From positions 231,250 to 295,249 of the forward strand of contig NZ_JAALLT010000001.1 in assembly GCF_011059145.1 (NCBI RefSeq): a stretch of 64,000 nucleotides of DNA, written 5' to 3'. The translations under genes were made by a program, and so were the position numbers. Positions 53,585 through 61,807 of the stretch are shown piece after piece. Every line of letters begins with the position of its first letter. Within the stretch, counting starts at the first letter, position 1. The notes under the pieces were generated by a model, which was not told the origin of the DNA, searched no databases, and worked only from the letters and a program-made list of their open reading frames with translations. Source of the stretch: Halalkalibaculum roseum. GTDB taxonomy: Bacteria > Bacteroidota > Rhodothermia > Balneolales > Balneolaceae.

Positions 53585-53703
53585 GTGAGAAGTAAGAAGT
53601 GAGAAGCAAGAAGTAGAAAGTAAAGGGGTCAAGATCGGACGCGTTGTTAGTCATATGCTTATTACTCATCACTCCTTACTTGTTACTCTTTACTCCTTGT
53701 CTA
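53584..53703. repeat. Two-armed heptad element
   Basis: Left arm (53584-53625): AGTGAGA, AGTAAGA, AGTGAGA, AGCAAGA, AGTAGAA, AGTAAAG, starting on the stop codon of the preceding gene. Right arm (53662-53703): TTACTCA, TCACTCC, TTACTTG, TTACTCT, TTACTCC, TTGTCTA, diverged reverse complements. 36 bases separate them. Confidence 0.75.
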
Positions 53704-53807
53704 CTATTTTGATCTAATCGCATTTATTATGATCTTTAGTAGCTGATTTTTCGGCAAGTTTTGAAGACTTTTTTGAACCTATTTAACGATTTAATACATA
53801 TCTAAAC

Positions 53808-55631
53808 ATGGCCAGAGTAGAAGTTGAAATGCCCCAGATGGGGGAATCGGTAATGGAAGGCACTGTCATCGAATGGACCAAAAGTGTCGGTGACAAAGTG
53901 GAAGAAGATGAAACACTGCTCGAAATTGCTACTGACAAGGTTGATACCGAAGTCCCATCACCCCAGGCGGGAATACTTGTAGAAATTCTGGCGGAAGAAG
54001 GAGAAACTATTGAGGTGGGTCAAGCTATTGCAGTTATTGAAACCGATCCAGATGCTGCAGATACCGGCAGCACGGAAGGTGGAGCCGCCAAAAGTGAGGC
54101 AAAAGAGGAACAGAAAGAAGAAGCTGAAGAACCGGCTGCTCAGGCAGAAACGGAATCTGAAAAAGAGACAGAAACAGCCACGGCTGAAAAGCAGGATGCT
54201 TCGGGTGATAATGGAGCTCAGGATGAAGGCGAACGGGTAGAAGTTCAGATGCCGAAGATGGGCGAGTCGGTAATGGAAGGCACCGTTATCGAGTGGACCA
54301 AGAACATTGGAGACACTGTTGAAGAAGATGAGACCTTGCTCGAGATATCTACCGACAAGGTAGATACTGAAGTGCCTTCTCCACAGGCCGGTACCTTGGT
54401 TGAGATATTGGCGGAAGAAGGAGAAACCATTGAAGTCGGTCAAACCATTGCGATTATAGCCACCGGAAAGGCAGCTTCGGGAGCAGCAAAAGAATCAAGT
54501 TCAGCTGCTGCGAAAGAAAAGGAAACTAAAAAACAATCTTCTGAAGAGAAGAAAAAAGAGCCGGCCACTGTTTCTGCCAACGGGGCACCTTCAGGCGGAG
54601 GAACCGAGCCGCAGCGTATTGGCAGTGATGGTCGATTTTACTCTCCACTGGTTCGTTCTATCGCCAAAGAGGAAGGAATTTCACAGGAAGAACTGGAAAG
54701 TATTGAAGGTTCCGGTCAGGGTGGTCGTGTTTCGAAAGATGATATTATGCAGTATCTCGAAGAACGGGGTTCACAGAAAGCCGAGCCTGCACGAGAGAAG
54801 CAAGCAGCCGATGCGGGTCTAAGCAAGCCTGTTTCCGACAAAAAAGAAGCTGTAGAACAAGAAGGTGCAATTAAAGCCGGTCAGCTGAACGTGCAACGCC
54901 CATCCGGCGATGTTGAGATCGTGAAGATGGATCGCATGCGCAAGATGATTGCCGACCACATGGTGAAGTCCAAGCAGACTTCCGCCCACGTTACGACATT
55001 TGCTGAAGTAGATGTGACGAATCTTGTACGCTGGAGAGAAGCCAACAAGAAGAAATTTCAGGAGCGTAGCGGTACAAAACTGACCTATACCCCGCTCTTT
55101 ATTGAGAAGATTATACAGGCCATCCGTGAATTCCCGCTCATCAACAGTTCGGTGAATGTGGAAGACAGTGAAATTATGGTCAAGCGGGATATCAACTTCG
55201 GTCTTGCCGTCGCGCTTGGAGAAGGCGGAGAAGGCGGATTGATTGTGCCGGTGATTAAAAAAGCACAGGAAAAGAACCTGGTCGGGCTTGCGGAAGAAGT
55301 TTCTGACCTCGCTTCAAAAGCAAGGAATAAGAATCTGAGTCCGGACGACCTTGTCGGCGGCACCATTACCCTAACAAACTACGGCAGTGTAGGTAACCTC
55401 ATGGGAACCCCTATTATCAATCAGCCGCAGGTTGCCATTATCGGAACAGGGGTCATTGAAAAACGCCCGGTGGTTATGGAGACGGATCAGGGTGATGTTA
55501 TTGCCATCCGTCAAATGATGTATCTCTCCATGAGTTACGACCATCGTATTATAGACGGTGCCCATGGCGGAGCTTTCCTGAACAGGGTTAAGGAATTGCT
55601 TGAAAATTTCGATACCGACCGGGCAGTTTAA
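53808..55631 (+). CDS. 2-oxo acid dehydrogenase E2 (dihydrolipoamide acyltransferase)
   Basis: Core of a 2-oxoglutarate, pyruvate or branched-chain dehydrogenase complex. Two lipoyl domains (residues 1-80 and 141-220) carry lipoyl lysines Lys44 and Lys184 in ATDKVDTEVPSP and STDKVDTEVPSP. They are almost identical to each other and linked by Ala/Glu/Lys-rich segments. Next is the E3-binding domain (YSPLVRSIAKEEGISQEELE), then the catalytic domain with DHRIIDGAHGGAFL. 607 aa. E1 and E3 are not in the window, so the substrate is undetermined. Confidence 0.92.
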   Translation: MARVEVEMPQMGESVMEGTVIEWTKSVGDKVEEDETLLEIATDKVDTEVPSPQAGILVEILAEEGETIEVGQAIAVIETDPDAADTGSTEGGAAKSEAKEEQKEEAEEPAAQAETESEKETETATAEKQDASGDNGAQDEGERVEVQMPKMGESVMEGTVIEWTKNIGDTVEEDETLLEISTDKVDTEVPSPQAGTLVEILAEEGETIEVGQTIAIIATGKAASGAAKESSSAAAKEKETKKQSSEEKKKEPATVSANGAPSGGGTEPQRIGSDGRFYSPLVRSIAKEEGISQEELESIEGSGQGGRVSKDDIMQYLEERGSQKAEPAREKQAADAGLSKPVSDKKEAVEQEGAIKAGQLNVQRPSGDVEIVKMDRMRKMIADHMVKSKQTSAHVTTFAEVDVTNLVRWREANKKKFQERSGTKLTYTPLFIEKIIQAIREFPLINSSVNVEDSEIMVKRDINFGLAVALGEGGEGGLIVPVIKKAQEKNLVGLAEEVSDLASKARNKNLSPDDLVGGTITLTNYGSVGNLMGTPIINQPQVAIIGTGVIEKRPVVMETDQGDVIAIRQMMYLSMSYDHRIIDGAHGGAFLNRVKELLENFDTDRAV

Positions 55632-55633
55632 TT

Positions 55634-55730
55634 GAACACGGATTATGCGGATCTAACGAATTTTCGCGGACATATTGATTTTCACATAGTCAGCTAAAAT
55701 ATGTCCAATTCACTTTATCAGTGTTCTATA
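55634..55730. repeat. Inverted repeat, GAACAC/GTGTTC family (copy E)
   Basis: GAACAC (55634-55639) and GTGTTCTATA (55721-55730) are the ends. The inner arms GGACATATT (55668-55676) and AATATGTCC (55698-55706) pair perfectly. It begins 3 bases past the E2 stop codon. Confidence 0.7.
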
Positions 55731-55735
55731 AAATC

Positions 55736-55767
55736 AGCGGCATGATTATTCGTGCCGCTCTTTTTTT
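55736..55767 (+). terminator. Terminator-like hairpin abutting panC
   Basis: AGCGGCA (55736-55742) pairs with TGCCGCT (55753-55759) around a 10-base loop, followed by C and seven T. It is a good rho-independent terminator for the E2 transcript, yet its U-tract ends 3 bases before the panC start codon, so it also lies in the panC leader. Confidence 0.75.
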
Positions 55768-55774
55768 ACCATGA
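55742..55774 (+). CDS. Possible 10-residue leader peptide overlapping panC
   Basis: ATG at 55742 opens a frame encoding [10 protein letters not shown], ending in a TGA (55772-55774) that shares bases with the panC ATG (an ATGA overlap). Its codons cover the 3' half of the terminator hairpin. No Shine-Dalgarno is visible, and a 10-codon frame can arise by chance, so this is a hypothesis. Confidence 0.3.
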   Translation: MIIRAALFLP

Positions 55775-56619
55775 ACGTATCAGATACCATACAAGGCATT
55801 AGACAGGAAGTCGCTTCCCTTAAAAAGCAAGGGAAGAGAGTGGGCTTTGTGCCTACCATGGGCGCCCTGCATTCAGGGCATTTGTCACTGATAGAACTGG
55901 CAAAGAAGCATGCCGATGAGGTTGTAGTGTCAATTTATGTGAATCCCGAACAGTTTGGTCCGGATGAAGATTACGAGGAATATCCCCGACCACTGGATGT
56001 TGATCTGGAAGAGTGCAAAAAAGCAGGGGTATCGACGGTTTTCACACCCAGTGATGATATCATGTACGGGGATGAAAAGTTTTTGAGTATTGATATAGAT
56101 AAGCTCAATGAGCATATGGATGGGGGATCCCGTCCGGGTTTTTTTGAGGGTATTGTTCTGGTAGTTAATAAGTTCTTTAACATTATCGAACCGGACGTAG
56201 CGGCTTTTGGCCAAAAGGATATTCAGCAATTTCGCATACTCAGCCGGATGGTTGAGGAGTTCAATCATGATGTAGAACTTCTGATGGGTCCGATTATAAG
56301 GGCCAATGATGGACTAGCACTCAGCAGTCGCAACGCCTACCTGGATGATCATCAGCGAAAAATAGCACCCGGACTATACCGCGCACTACAGTATCTTAAG
56401 AAGCAGATTGAGGATGGAGCGAAAAATCTGGAAATGATGTTAAACCACCAGAAAGCGGAACTGGAAGCAAAAGGTTTTGAAATTGATTATCTTAACCTGT
56501 TTTCTTACCAGAAGATGGCCCCGGTCAAGGAACCGGAGACAGGTACAAAATATGTGCTTGCAGGTGCCGTTTATCTTGGTGAGACCCGTTTGATAGACAA
56601 CATTATTATTGAATTGTAG
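55771..56619 (+). CDS. panC: Pantothenate synthetase (pantoate-beta-alanine ligase)
   Basis: Joins pantoate and beta-alanine to make pantothenate, the CoA precursor. [16 protein letters not shown] is the nucleotidyl-transferase HIGH-type motif, [17 protein letters not shown] and [15 protein letters not shown] are further family blocks. 282 aa. The start at 55771 gives the normal N-terminus but has no Shine-Dalgarno; a U-tract stands there instead. Followed after 11 bases by panD. Confidence 0.96.
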   Translation: MNVSDTIQGIRQEVASLKKQGKRVGFVPTMGALHSGHLSLIELAKKHADEVVVSIYVNPEQFGPDEDYEEYPRPLDVDLEECKKAGVSTVFTPSDDIMYGDEKFLSIDIDKLNEHMDGGSRPGFFEGIVLVVNKFFNIIEPDVAAFGQKDIQQFRILSRMVEEFNHDVELLMGPIIRANDGLALSSRNAYLDDHQRKIAPGLYRALQYLKKQIEDGAKNLEMMLNHQKAELEAKGFEIDYLNLFSYQKMAPVKEPETGTKYVLAGAVYLGETRLIDNIIIEL

Positions 56620-56630
56620 GTATCATTATT

Positions 56631-57056
56631 ATGAAATTGACGATGTTCAAGTCTAAACTGCACCAGATGAAGGTGACGGAAGCAAATCTTCATTACGAAG
56701 GCAGTATTACTATTGACCAAGACTTGCTCGATAAGGCCGGGATCCTACCCTATGAAAAGGTGCAGGTAGTGAATATTACCAACGGTTCACGTTTGGAAAC
56801 CTATACCATCCCCGGGGAAAGAAAATCTCGTGTTTGCTGCCTGAACGGAGCCGCTGCTCGTCTTACCCAGGTGGGAGATCGTATTATTGTTATCTCCTAT
56901 GCGGAAATGACTCCTGAAGAAGCCGGTGAACACAAGCCGAAGGTAGTGATCGTCGATGAGAATAATGATCCAAAAAAGGTAGTTGATGAAACAGAATATG
57001 CTACCAAATATGATATGAAAACGGGACTTGTCGACAATACGATTATCGAAGAATAG
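56631..57056 (+). CDS. panD: Aspartate 1-decarboxylase
   Basis: Makes beta-alanine for the PanC reaction. It is a self-processing pyruvoyl enzyme: the Gly24-Ser25 cleavage site lies in [10 protein letters not shown], matching E. coli Ser25. [20 protein letters not shown] is the C-terminal conserved part, and a roughly 15-residue charged tail extends beyond the usual end. 141 aa. Its substrate link and 11-base spacing make an operon with panC very likely. Confidence 0.96.
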   Translation: MKLTMFKSKLHQMKVTEANLHYEGSITIDQDLLDKAGILPYEKVQVVNITNGSRLETYTIPGERKSRVCCLNGAAARLTQVGDRIIVISYAEMTPEEAGEHKPKVVIVDENNDPKKVVDETEYATKYDMKTGLVDNTIIEE

Positions 57057-57410
57057 ATACAGTTCATCAAGAGTGAGGCGTTGGTAGTCGATTAAAGTAC
57101 CAATCCTTATTCCTTTCAAATACTTTATCTATACAGCAGTTAAAATGTCATAGTCTGTGAACGTTCATCACGCCGGGTGGGTTGCAAAATGAGCCGGGTA
57201 TAACCTGCTTCGCGTTAGGTTGTTAAAAGTTGCATAAAACCTGCGGAAGCAATGATAGATGCTGAAAATCGTTTACATTTATATTGGATTGATGCCTGCA
57301 GACGCTCTGCTTGTTATTGAACCATATAAAGGTAGAGACACTGACCGAAGACAGTTCAATCAAGGCTGATTTATCAGGTGCTGTATTTTTTAAAATCATA
57401 AACTGACAAA
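57057..57410. other. Non-coding gap before the efflux operon
   Basis: 354 bases with no gene I can support. The only open frame of note runs on the minus strand into the next gene's region and has no features of a real protein. No heptad or inverted repeat is seen here. Confidence 0.6.
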
Positions 57411-58787
57411 ATGAATTTTCTCGAATACAAAAAATATCTCTACTGGGGAGGCGCATTTCTGCTTGTAATTATCTTCTGGCTGGCCTTTGGCAGTGAATCC
57501 AATGAGGCGCCGGTTTTATACGCTTCGCCCCAGCAAGGTACTTTTAAAATTGATGTTACCACCACAGGTGAATTGCGGGCAAAGAACTCTACCAGCATCC
57601 GGGGCCCTGAGGGAATTCGTGAATTTCGAATTTTCAACGTCCCCATTCAGCGACTAATCCCGGAAGGCACCGTAGTAAAGAAAGGTGATTTTGTAGCGGA
57701 ACTTGACCGTTCTGAAATAACAAGCAGTTTTCAGGATGCCCAACTGGAATTGGAAGAAGCGGAATCTCAGTATGAGAGTGCCCAGCTCGACAGTACCTTA
57801 ACTCTTTCCCAGGCCAGGGATAATCTGATTAACCTGGAATACGCCGTCGAAGAAGCCAAAATTGCTGTTGAGCAATCGAAATACGAGTCACCTGCCGTGC
57901 AAAGACAAGTTGAGATTGACCTGGAACGAGCCCGGCGTGAGCTTGAACAGGCCAGAAAAAATTACAAAACACAGGTTCGACAGGCCGAAGTAAACCTGCG
58001 TGAAATTGAAGCAGATCTTAAACAGGAGCGCAGGGAAGTGGAGCGCATTCGTGAAATCATGAGCAAGTTCACCATCTACGCTCCTGAAAACGGCATGGTT
58101 ATCTACAAACGCAACAGAGACGGTTCCAAAACAACGGAAGGTAGTTCCATCAGTGCCTGGGACCCGGTAGTGGCTGAACTGCCCGATTTCAGTGTAATGA
58201 ACTCTATTACCTATGTTAACGAGGTAGATATACAGAATGTAAGGATCGGTCAAAACGTAGATATAGGTTTGGATGCCATGCCGGAGAAAGAACTTACAGG
58301 CATGGTTACTGATGTAGCCAACATCGGTGAGCAGCGTCCCAACTCTGATTCCAAAGTATTTCAGGTAGTGGTAGAATTGAATGAAGCAGATACCACAATC
58401 AGGCCTGCTATGACTACCAGTAATACCATCCACGTAAACAAAATTGAGAATGTAGTCTATGTGCCGCTTGAGACCATTCACACAGCTGATTCCCTGAATT
58501 TTGTATTTAAACGGGACGGTCTTGACATGACCATGCAGCAGGTGGTATTAGGCATGATGAATGATAATGATGTCATCATTCATGAGGGCGTATCACTAAA
58601 TGACCAACTCTACCTCTCAACTCCTCCAGATACGGCCGGTGTGCAAAAAGTTTATCTGCCGGAAGATGTTTTAAAGGAATACCGTGATGAGGAAGAGACA
58701 GAAGAAATTGTAGAACAGGCACCTACCAATGAAAGAACCGGTGATATTTCGGAGCGGCAGAGAAGAAGGCCTGTTAATCGAGAATAG
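57411..58787 (+). CDS. Periplasmic adaptor subunit (HlyD/MacA-type) of an efflux system
   Basis: Membrane-fusion protein, 458 aa. The N-terminal anchor is YLYWGGAFLLVIIFWLAFG. A long coiled-coil hairpin rich in Gln, Glu and Arg spans about residues 105-220, flanked by lipoyl-like halves, then beta-barrel parts (EVDIQNVRIGQNVDIGLDAM). The C-terminus is acidic. It is first of three genes whose products would span the envelope. Confidence 0.88.
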   Translation: MNFLEYKKYLYWGGAFLLVIIFWLAFGSESNEAPVLYASPQQGTFKIDVTTTGELRAKNSTSIRGPEGIREFRIFNVPIQRLIPEGTVVKKGDFVAELDRSEITSSFQDAQLELEEAESQYESAQLDSTLTLSQARDNLINLEYAVEEAKIAVEQSKYESPAVQRQVEIDLERARRELEQARKNYKTQVRQAEVNLREIEADLKQERREVERIREIMSKFTIYAPENGMVIYKRNRDGSKTTEGSSISAWDPVVAELPDFSVMNSITYVNEVDIQNVRIGQNVDIGLDAMPEKELTGMVTDVANIGEQRPNSDSKVFQVVVELNEADTTIRPAMTTSNTIHVNKIENVVYVPLETIHTADSLNFVFKRDGLDMTMQQVVLGMMNDNDVIIHEGVSLNDQLYLSTPPDTAGVQKVYLPEDVLKEYRDEEETEEIVEQAPTNERTGDISERQRRRPVNRE

Positions 58788-58815
58788 AACCTAATCCCTA
58801 TTTAATTTTCCTGCT

Positions 58816-60165
58816 TTGCTTCAAAAGATAATTTACAACCTGGATATTGCACTTGAGGCTATCCGCTTAAATAAGATGCGATCTTTTCTTACTTCGCTGG
58901 GTATTATCTTCGGGGTAGCTTCGGTTATTGCAATGCTCGCCATCGGACGTGGGGCCCAGGAGGAGGTGCTAAGTCAGATGAAGCTGCTCGGTACCAATAA
59001 TGTGATTATTGAACCCGTCATCAGGCAGGTGGAAGAAGATGTGTCTAATCAAAGCCGGATTGCACAGGAGCAGAATAAGTACTCTCCCGGTCTTACCCTT
59101 GAGGATATGTACAGTATCAAAGAACAGATACCTCAGGTTGCTTATGTAAGTCCTGAAATTATTTACGAAACCAGTTTTATACGAAGCGGTCGCATGCGAA
59201 CCGGCAAGCTGGTCGGTGTAAACCAGCTCTATTTCAGGATTAACAATTTTATACTCGACCAGGGCTCCACTTTTACTGAGCTTCAGATTGAAGATGCTGA
59301 GCCGGTTTGTGTGATCGGATCGGAAGTTAAAACAAAATTTTTTGCAGGTCAGAATCCACTCGGCAAGAAGATAAAGGCCGGGAATGTATGGCTGACCGTG
59401 GTAGGTGTGCTGGAAGAACGCGAGCTGAGTTCAGAAAGCATTCAGAACCTGGGCATACGAAACTATAACCTCGATATATTTGTGCCGGCAACCACGGCCT
59501 TACTGCGCTATAAAAACCGGGCTCTGGTGACCGGTCAGGAGATTCAGCAAGCTGCTGCACAGCGAAGTAACAATAACCAGAATTCAGAAAGCAGCCAGGG
59601 ACAGGCTCCAAATTATCATCAAATTGATAAGATGATAGTACAGGTTAGTGACACACGCTACAGCGTACCTATTGCGGATATCATAAGCCGGATGCTTCAG
59701 CGCAGGCACAATTCGGTGGTTGATTTTGAAGTGATTGTCCCCGAGCTGTTATTGCAGCAGGAGCGGCGAACCCAGGAGATTTTTAACATCGTTTTGTTAT
59801 GTATTGCATCCATTTCACTCATTGTCGGTGGGATTGGGATCATGAATATCATGTTGGCTTCGGTCGTTGAACGCTACCGTGAAATTGGTGTTCGGCGTGC
59901 AGTTGGAGCCTATAAACAGGACATACAACTACAGTTTTTAACCGAAGCATTGGCAATCAGCATAACCGGCGGTGTGATTGGAACCCTTCTGGGAATCGCA
60001 TTCAGCTATGTCATTGAGCTGACTGCAGGAATTGTAACGATCGTATCACTTACTTCAATAATAATATCATTCGGTGTGGCTATGGGTATAGGCGTAATAT
60101 TCGGATATTTTCCTGCTCAGCGTGCTGCCGAACAAGATCCAGTTCACGCTTTACGACATGAATAA
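58816..60165 (+). CDS. MacB-like ABC transporter permease
   Basis: 449 aa with MacB topology: an N-terminal helix (FLTSLGIIFGVASVIAMLAI), a large periplasmic domain, and three C-terminal helices including the FtsX motif VGGIGIMNIMLASVVERYRE followed by IGVRRAVGA. The start is a TTG at 58816. The fused ATPase domain of E. coli MacB is absent and no separate ATPase gene is in the window. Confidence 0.88.
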   Translation: MLQKIIYNLDIALEAIRLNKMRSFLTSLGIIFGVASVIAMLAIGRGAQEEVLSQMKLLGTNNVIIEPVIRQVEEDVSNQSRIAQEQNKYSPGLTLEDMYSIKEQIPQVAYVSPEIIYETSFIRSGRMRTGKLVGVNQLYFRINNFILDQGSTFTELQIEDAEPVCVIGSEVKTKFFAGQNPLGKKIKAGNVWLTVVGVLEERELSSESIQNLGIRNYNLDIFVPATTALLRYKNRALVTGQEIQQAAAQRSNNNQNSESSQGQAPNYHQIDKMIVQVSDTRYSVPIADIISRMLQRRHNSVVDFEVIVPELLLQQERRTQEIFNIVLLCIASISLIVGGIGIMNIMLASVVERYREIGVRRAVGAYKQDIQLQFLTEALAISITGGVIGTLLGIAFSYVIELTAGIVTIVSLTSIIISFGVAMGIGVIFGYFPAQRAAEQDPVHALRHE

Positions 60166-61636
60166 AATCGTTTCCGTTTTTGTTGCACTGATATTTGTAG
60201 CACTCTGTTTTAAATCGGCTGATGCTCAGCAGTCAGAAGATCTGGGCACTCTTTCCCTGGAGCAATGTATAACCATAGCGCAGGATCGAAGTCCGGTTGC
60301 TAATGCGGCGCGATATGCCCTGATTGCCAGCAAGTGGCAGTACCGCTCCTTTAGGGCTGACTTACTCCCAAGTTTATCACTGAGTGGTGATGCTCCCAAT
60401 TATAACAAGAATATCTTCTCAAATATTTTGGATAACGGGCAGGTTACTTTCTCGTCCCGTACCCAGTCGGAGGCTTCTGCTTCAGTATCCATCAGTCAGA
60501 GCATATTACCTACCGGCGGTACCCTGTCACTATCTTCGGGGCTTACGCGCCTGGGGGTTTTCAGAGGGGAAAATACTTATCTCTGGCAAAGTACACCCTT
60601 GGTAGTAGGTTTGCGGCAACCGATTTTTCAGTTTAACAATCTCAAATGGCGGAATCGGCTTGAACCGCTACAATATGAGATTGCGCAAAAAGAGTTTGTA
60701 GAAGACATGGAGGGTATTGCTCTTACGGTTACCCAAAATTTCTTCAATGCGTACCTAGCAAAAATCAATCTGCAGAATGCCGAGTTTAATGTAGCCAGAA
60801 ACGACTCTATTTATAACATATCGCAGGGACGTTATAACCTGGGCAATATTGCCGAAAATGACCTTTTACAGAGTGAGCTGGCGCTTCGCAATGCGGAAGC
60901 AGAACTGACCCGGGCCCGTATAGAATATGAACGAAGCCTGAATGATTTTAAGATTCTACTGGGATATCCAACCGACGTTCAGCTTGAACTCAACCCGCCG
61001 GATGATTTACCTGAGGTGCAGGTCAATATCGAAAAAGCCAAGCAGCTAGCCATTGAAAATAACAGTGAGGCCCTTAATTATCGGCTCAATGAAATTCAGG
61101 CTGATCAGAACCTGGCTCTTGCAAAAAGCGAGGGTGGGTTCAATGCTGACTTGATCGCCAACTATGGTTTGAACCAGACCTCTGAAGAATTTGCTGACCT
61201 CTATCAAAACCCGGAAAACCGCCAATTTATAACTCTGGGCTTTGATATCCCGCTTTTCAACTGGGGAAAACAGCAGGCGCAGGTGAATGCGGCGCGTAAC
61301 CAGCAGCGGGAAGTTGCCAACAGCATTCAGTTTCAGCGAAGACAGTTCGATCAGAGGGTTCAATATATCGTCAGCCAGTTTTTGCAACTGCGTGACCAGG
61401 CCTTGCTTGCCGCCCAGTCAGACACCATTGCGCAGCGCCGGTATGATGTGGCCCAAAACAGATACCTGATTGGAAGAATAGATATTACAAACCTATTCAT
61501 CGCCCAAAATGAAAAAGACAGTGCCAGACAAGGCTATATCCGGGCACTCAGGGACTACTGGACCGGCTGGTACGAGTTGCGACAGCTCACCCTCTATAAT
61601 TTTCTTGAAGACCGGCCAATCACTTACGACCTGTAA
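60158..61636 (+). CDS. TolC-family outer-membrane efflux protein
   Basis: Signal peptide (MNKIVSVFVALIFVALCFKSADAQ) then two outer-membrane efflux repeats of long helices with TolC spacing (for example YNLGNIAENDLLQSELALRNA and QRRYDVAQNRYLIGRIDITN). 492 aa. I start at the ATG at 60158, which overlaps the permease stop by 8 bases and gives a clean signal peptide. It completes the adaptor-permease-channel set. Confidence 0.92.
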   Translation: MNKIVSVFVALIFVALCFKSADAQQSEDLGTLSLEQCITIAQDRSPVANAARYALIASKWQYRSFRADLLPSLSLSGDAPNYNKNIFSNILDNGQVTFSSRTQSEASASVSISQSILPTGGTLSLSSGLTRLGVFRGENTYLWQSTPLVVGLRQPIFQFNNLKWRNRLEPLQYEIAQKEFVEDMEGIALTVTQNFFNAYLAKINLQNAEFNVARNDSIYNISQGRYNLGNIAENDLLQSELALRNAEAELTRARIEYERSLNDFKILLGYPTDVQLELNPPDDLPEVQVNIEKAKQLAIENNSEALNYRLNEIQADQNLALAKSEGGFNADLIANYGLNQTSEEFADLYQNPENRQFITLGFDIPLFNWGKQQAQVNAARNQQREVANSIQFQRRQFDQRVQYIVSQFLQLRDQALLAAQSDTIAQRRYDVAQNRYLIGRIDITNLFIAQNEKDSARQGYIRALRDYWTGWYELRQLTLYNFLEDRPITYDL

Positions 61637-61807
61637 GCTTTTATTTTTTATACAGACAGATCTTAGTTAGGGATTAGGTAGTTAACCTCTTACCTGCTTT
61701 ATGGAAATGGTTTGTCAGGATTACCGTAATCATTTTTTTTCTTTAGAATAAATTACGTACTTGCTTGGCGTCGGTATTCAGAAGAAAGAGGTATCAGAAA
61801 AACCGTA

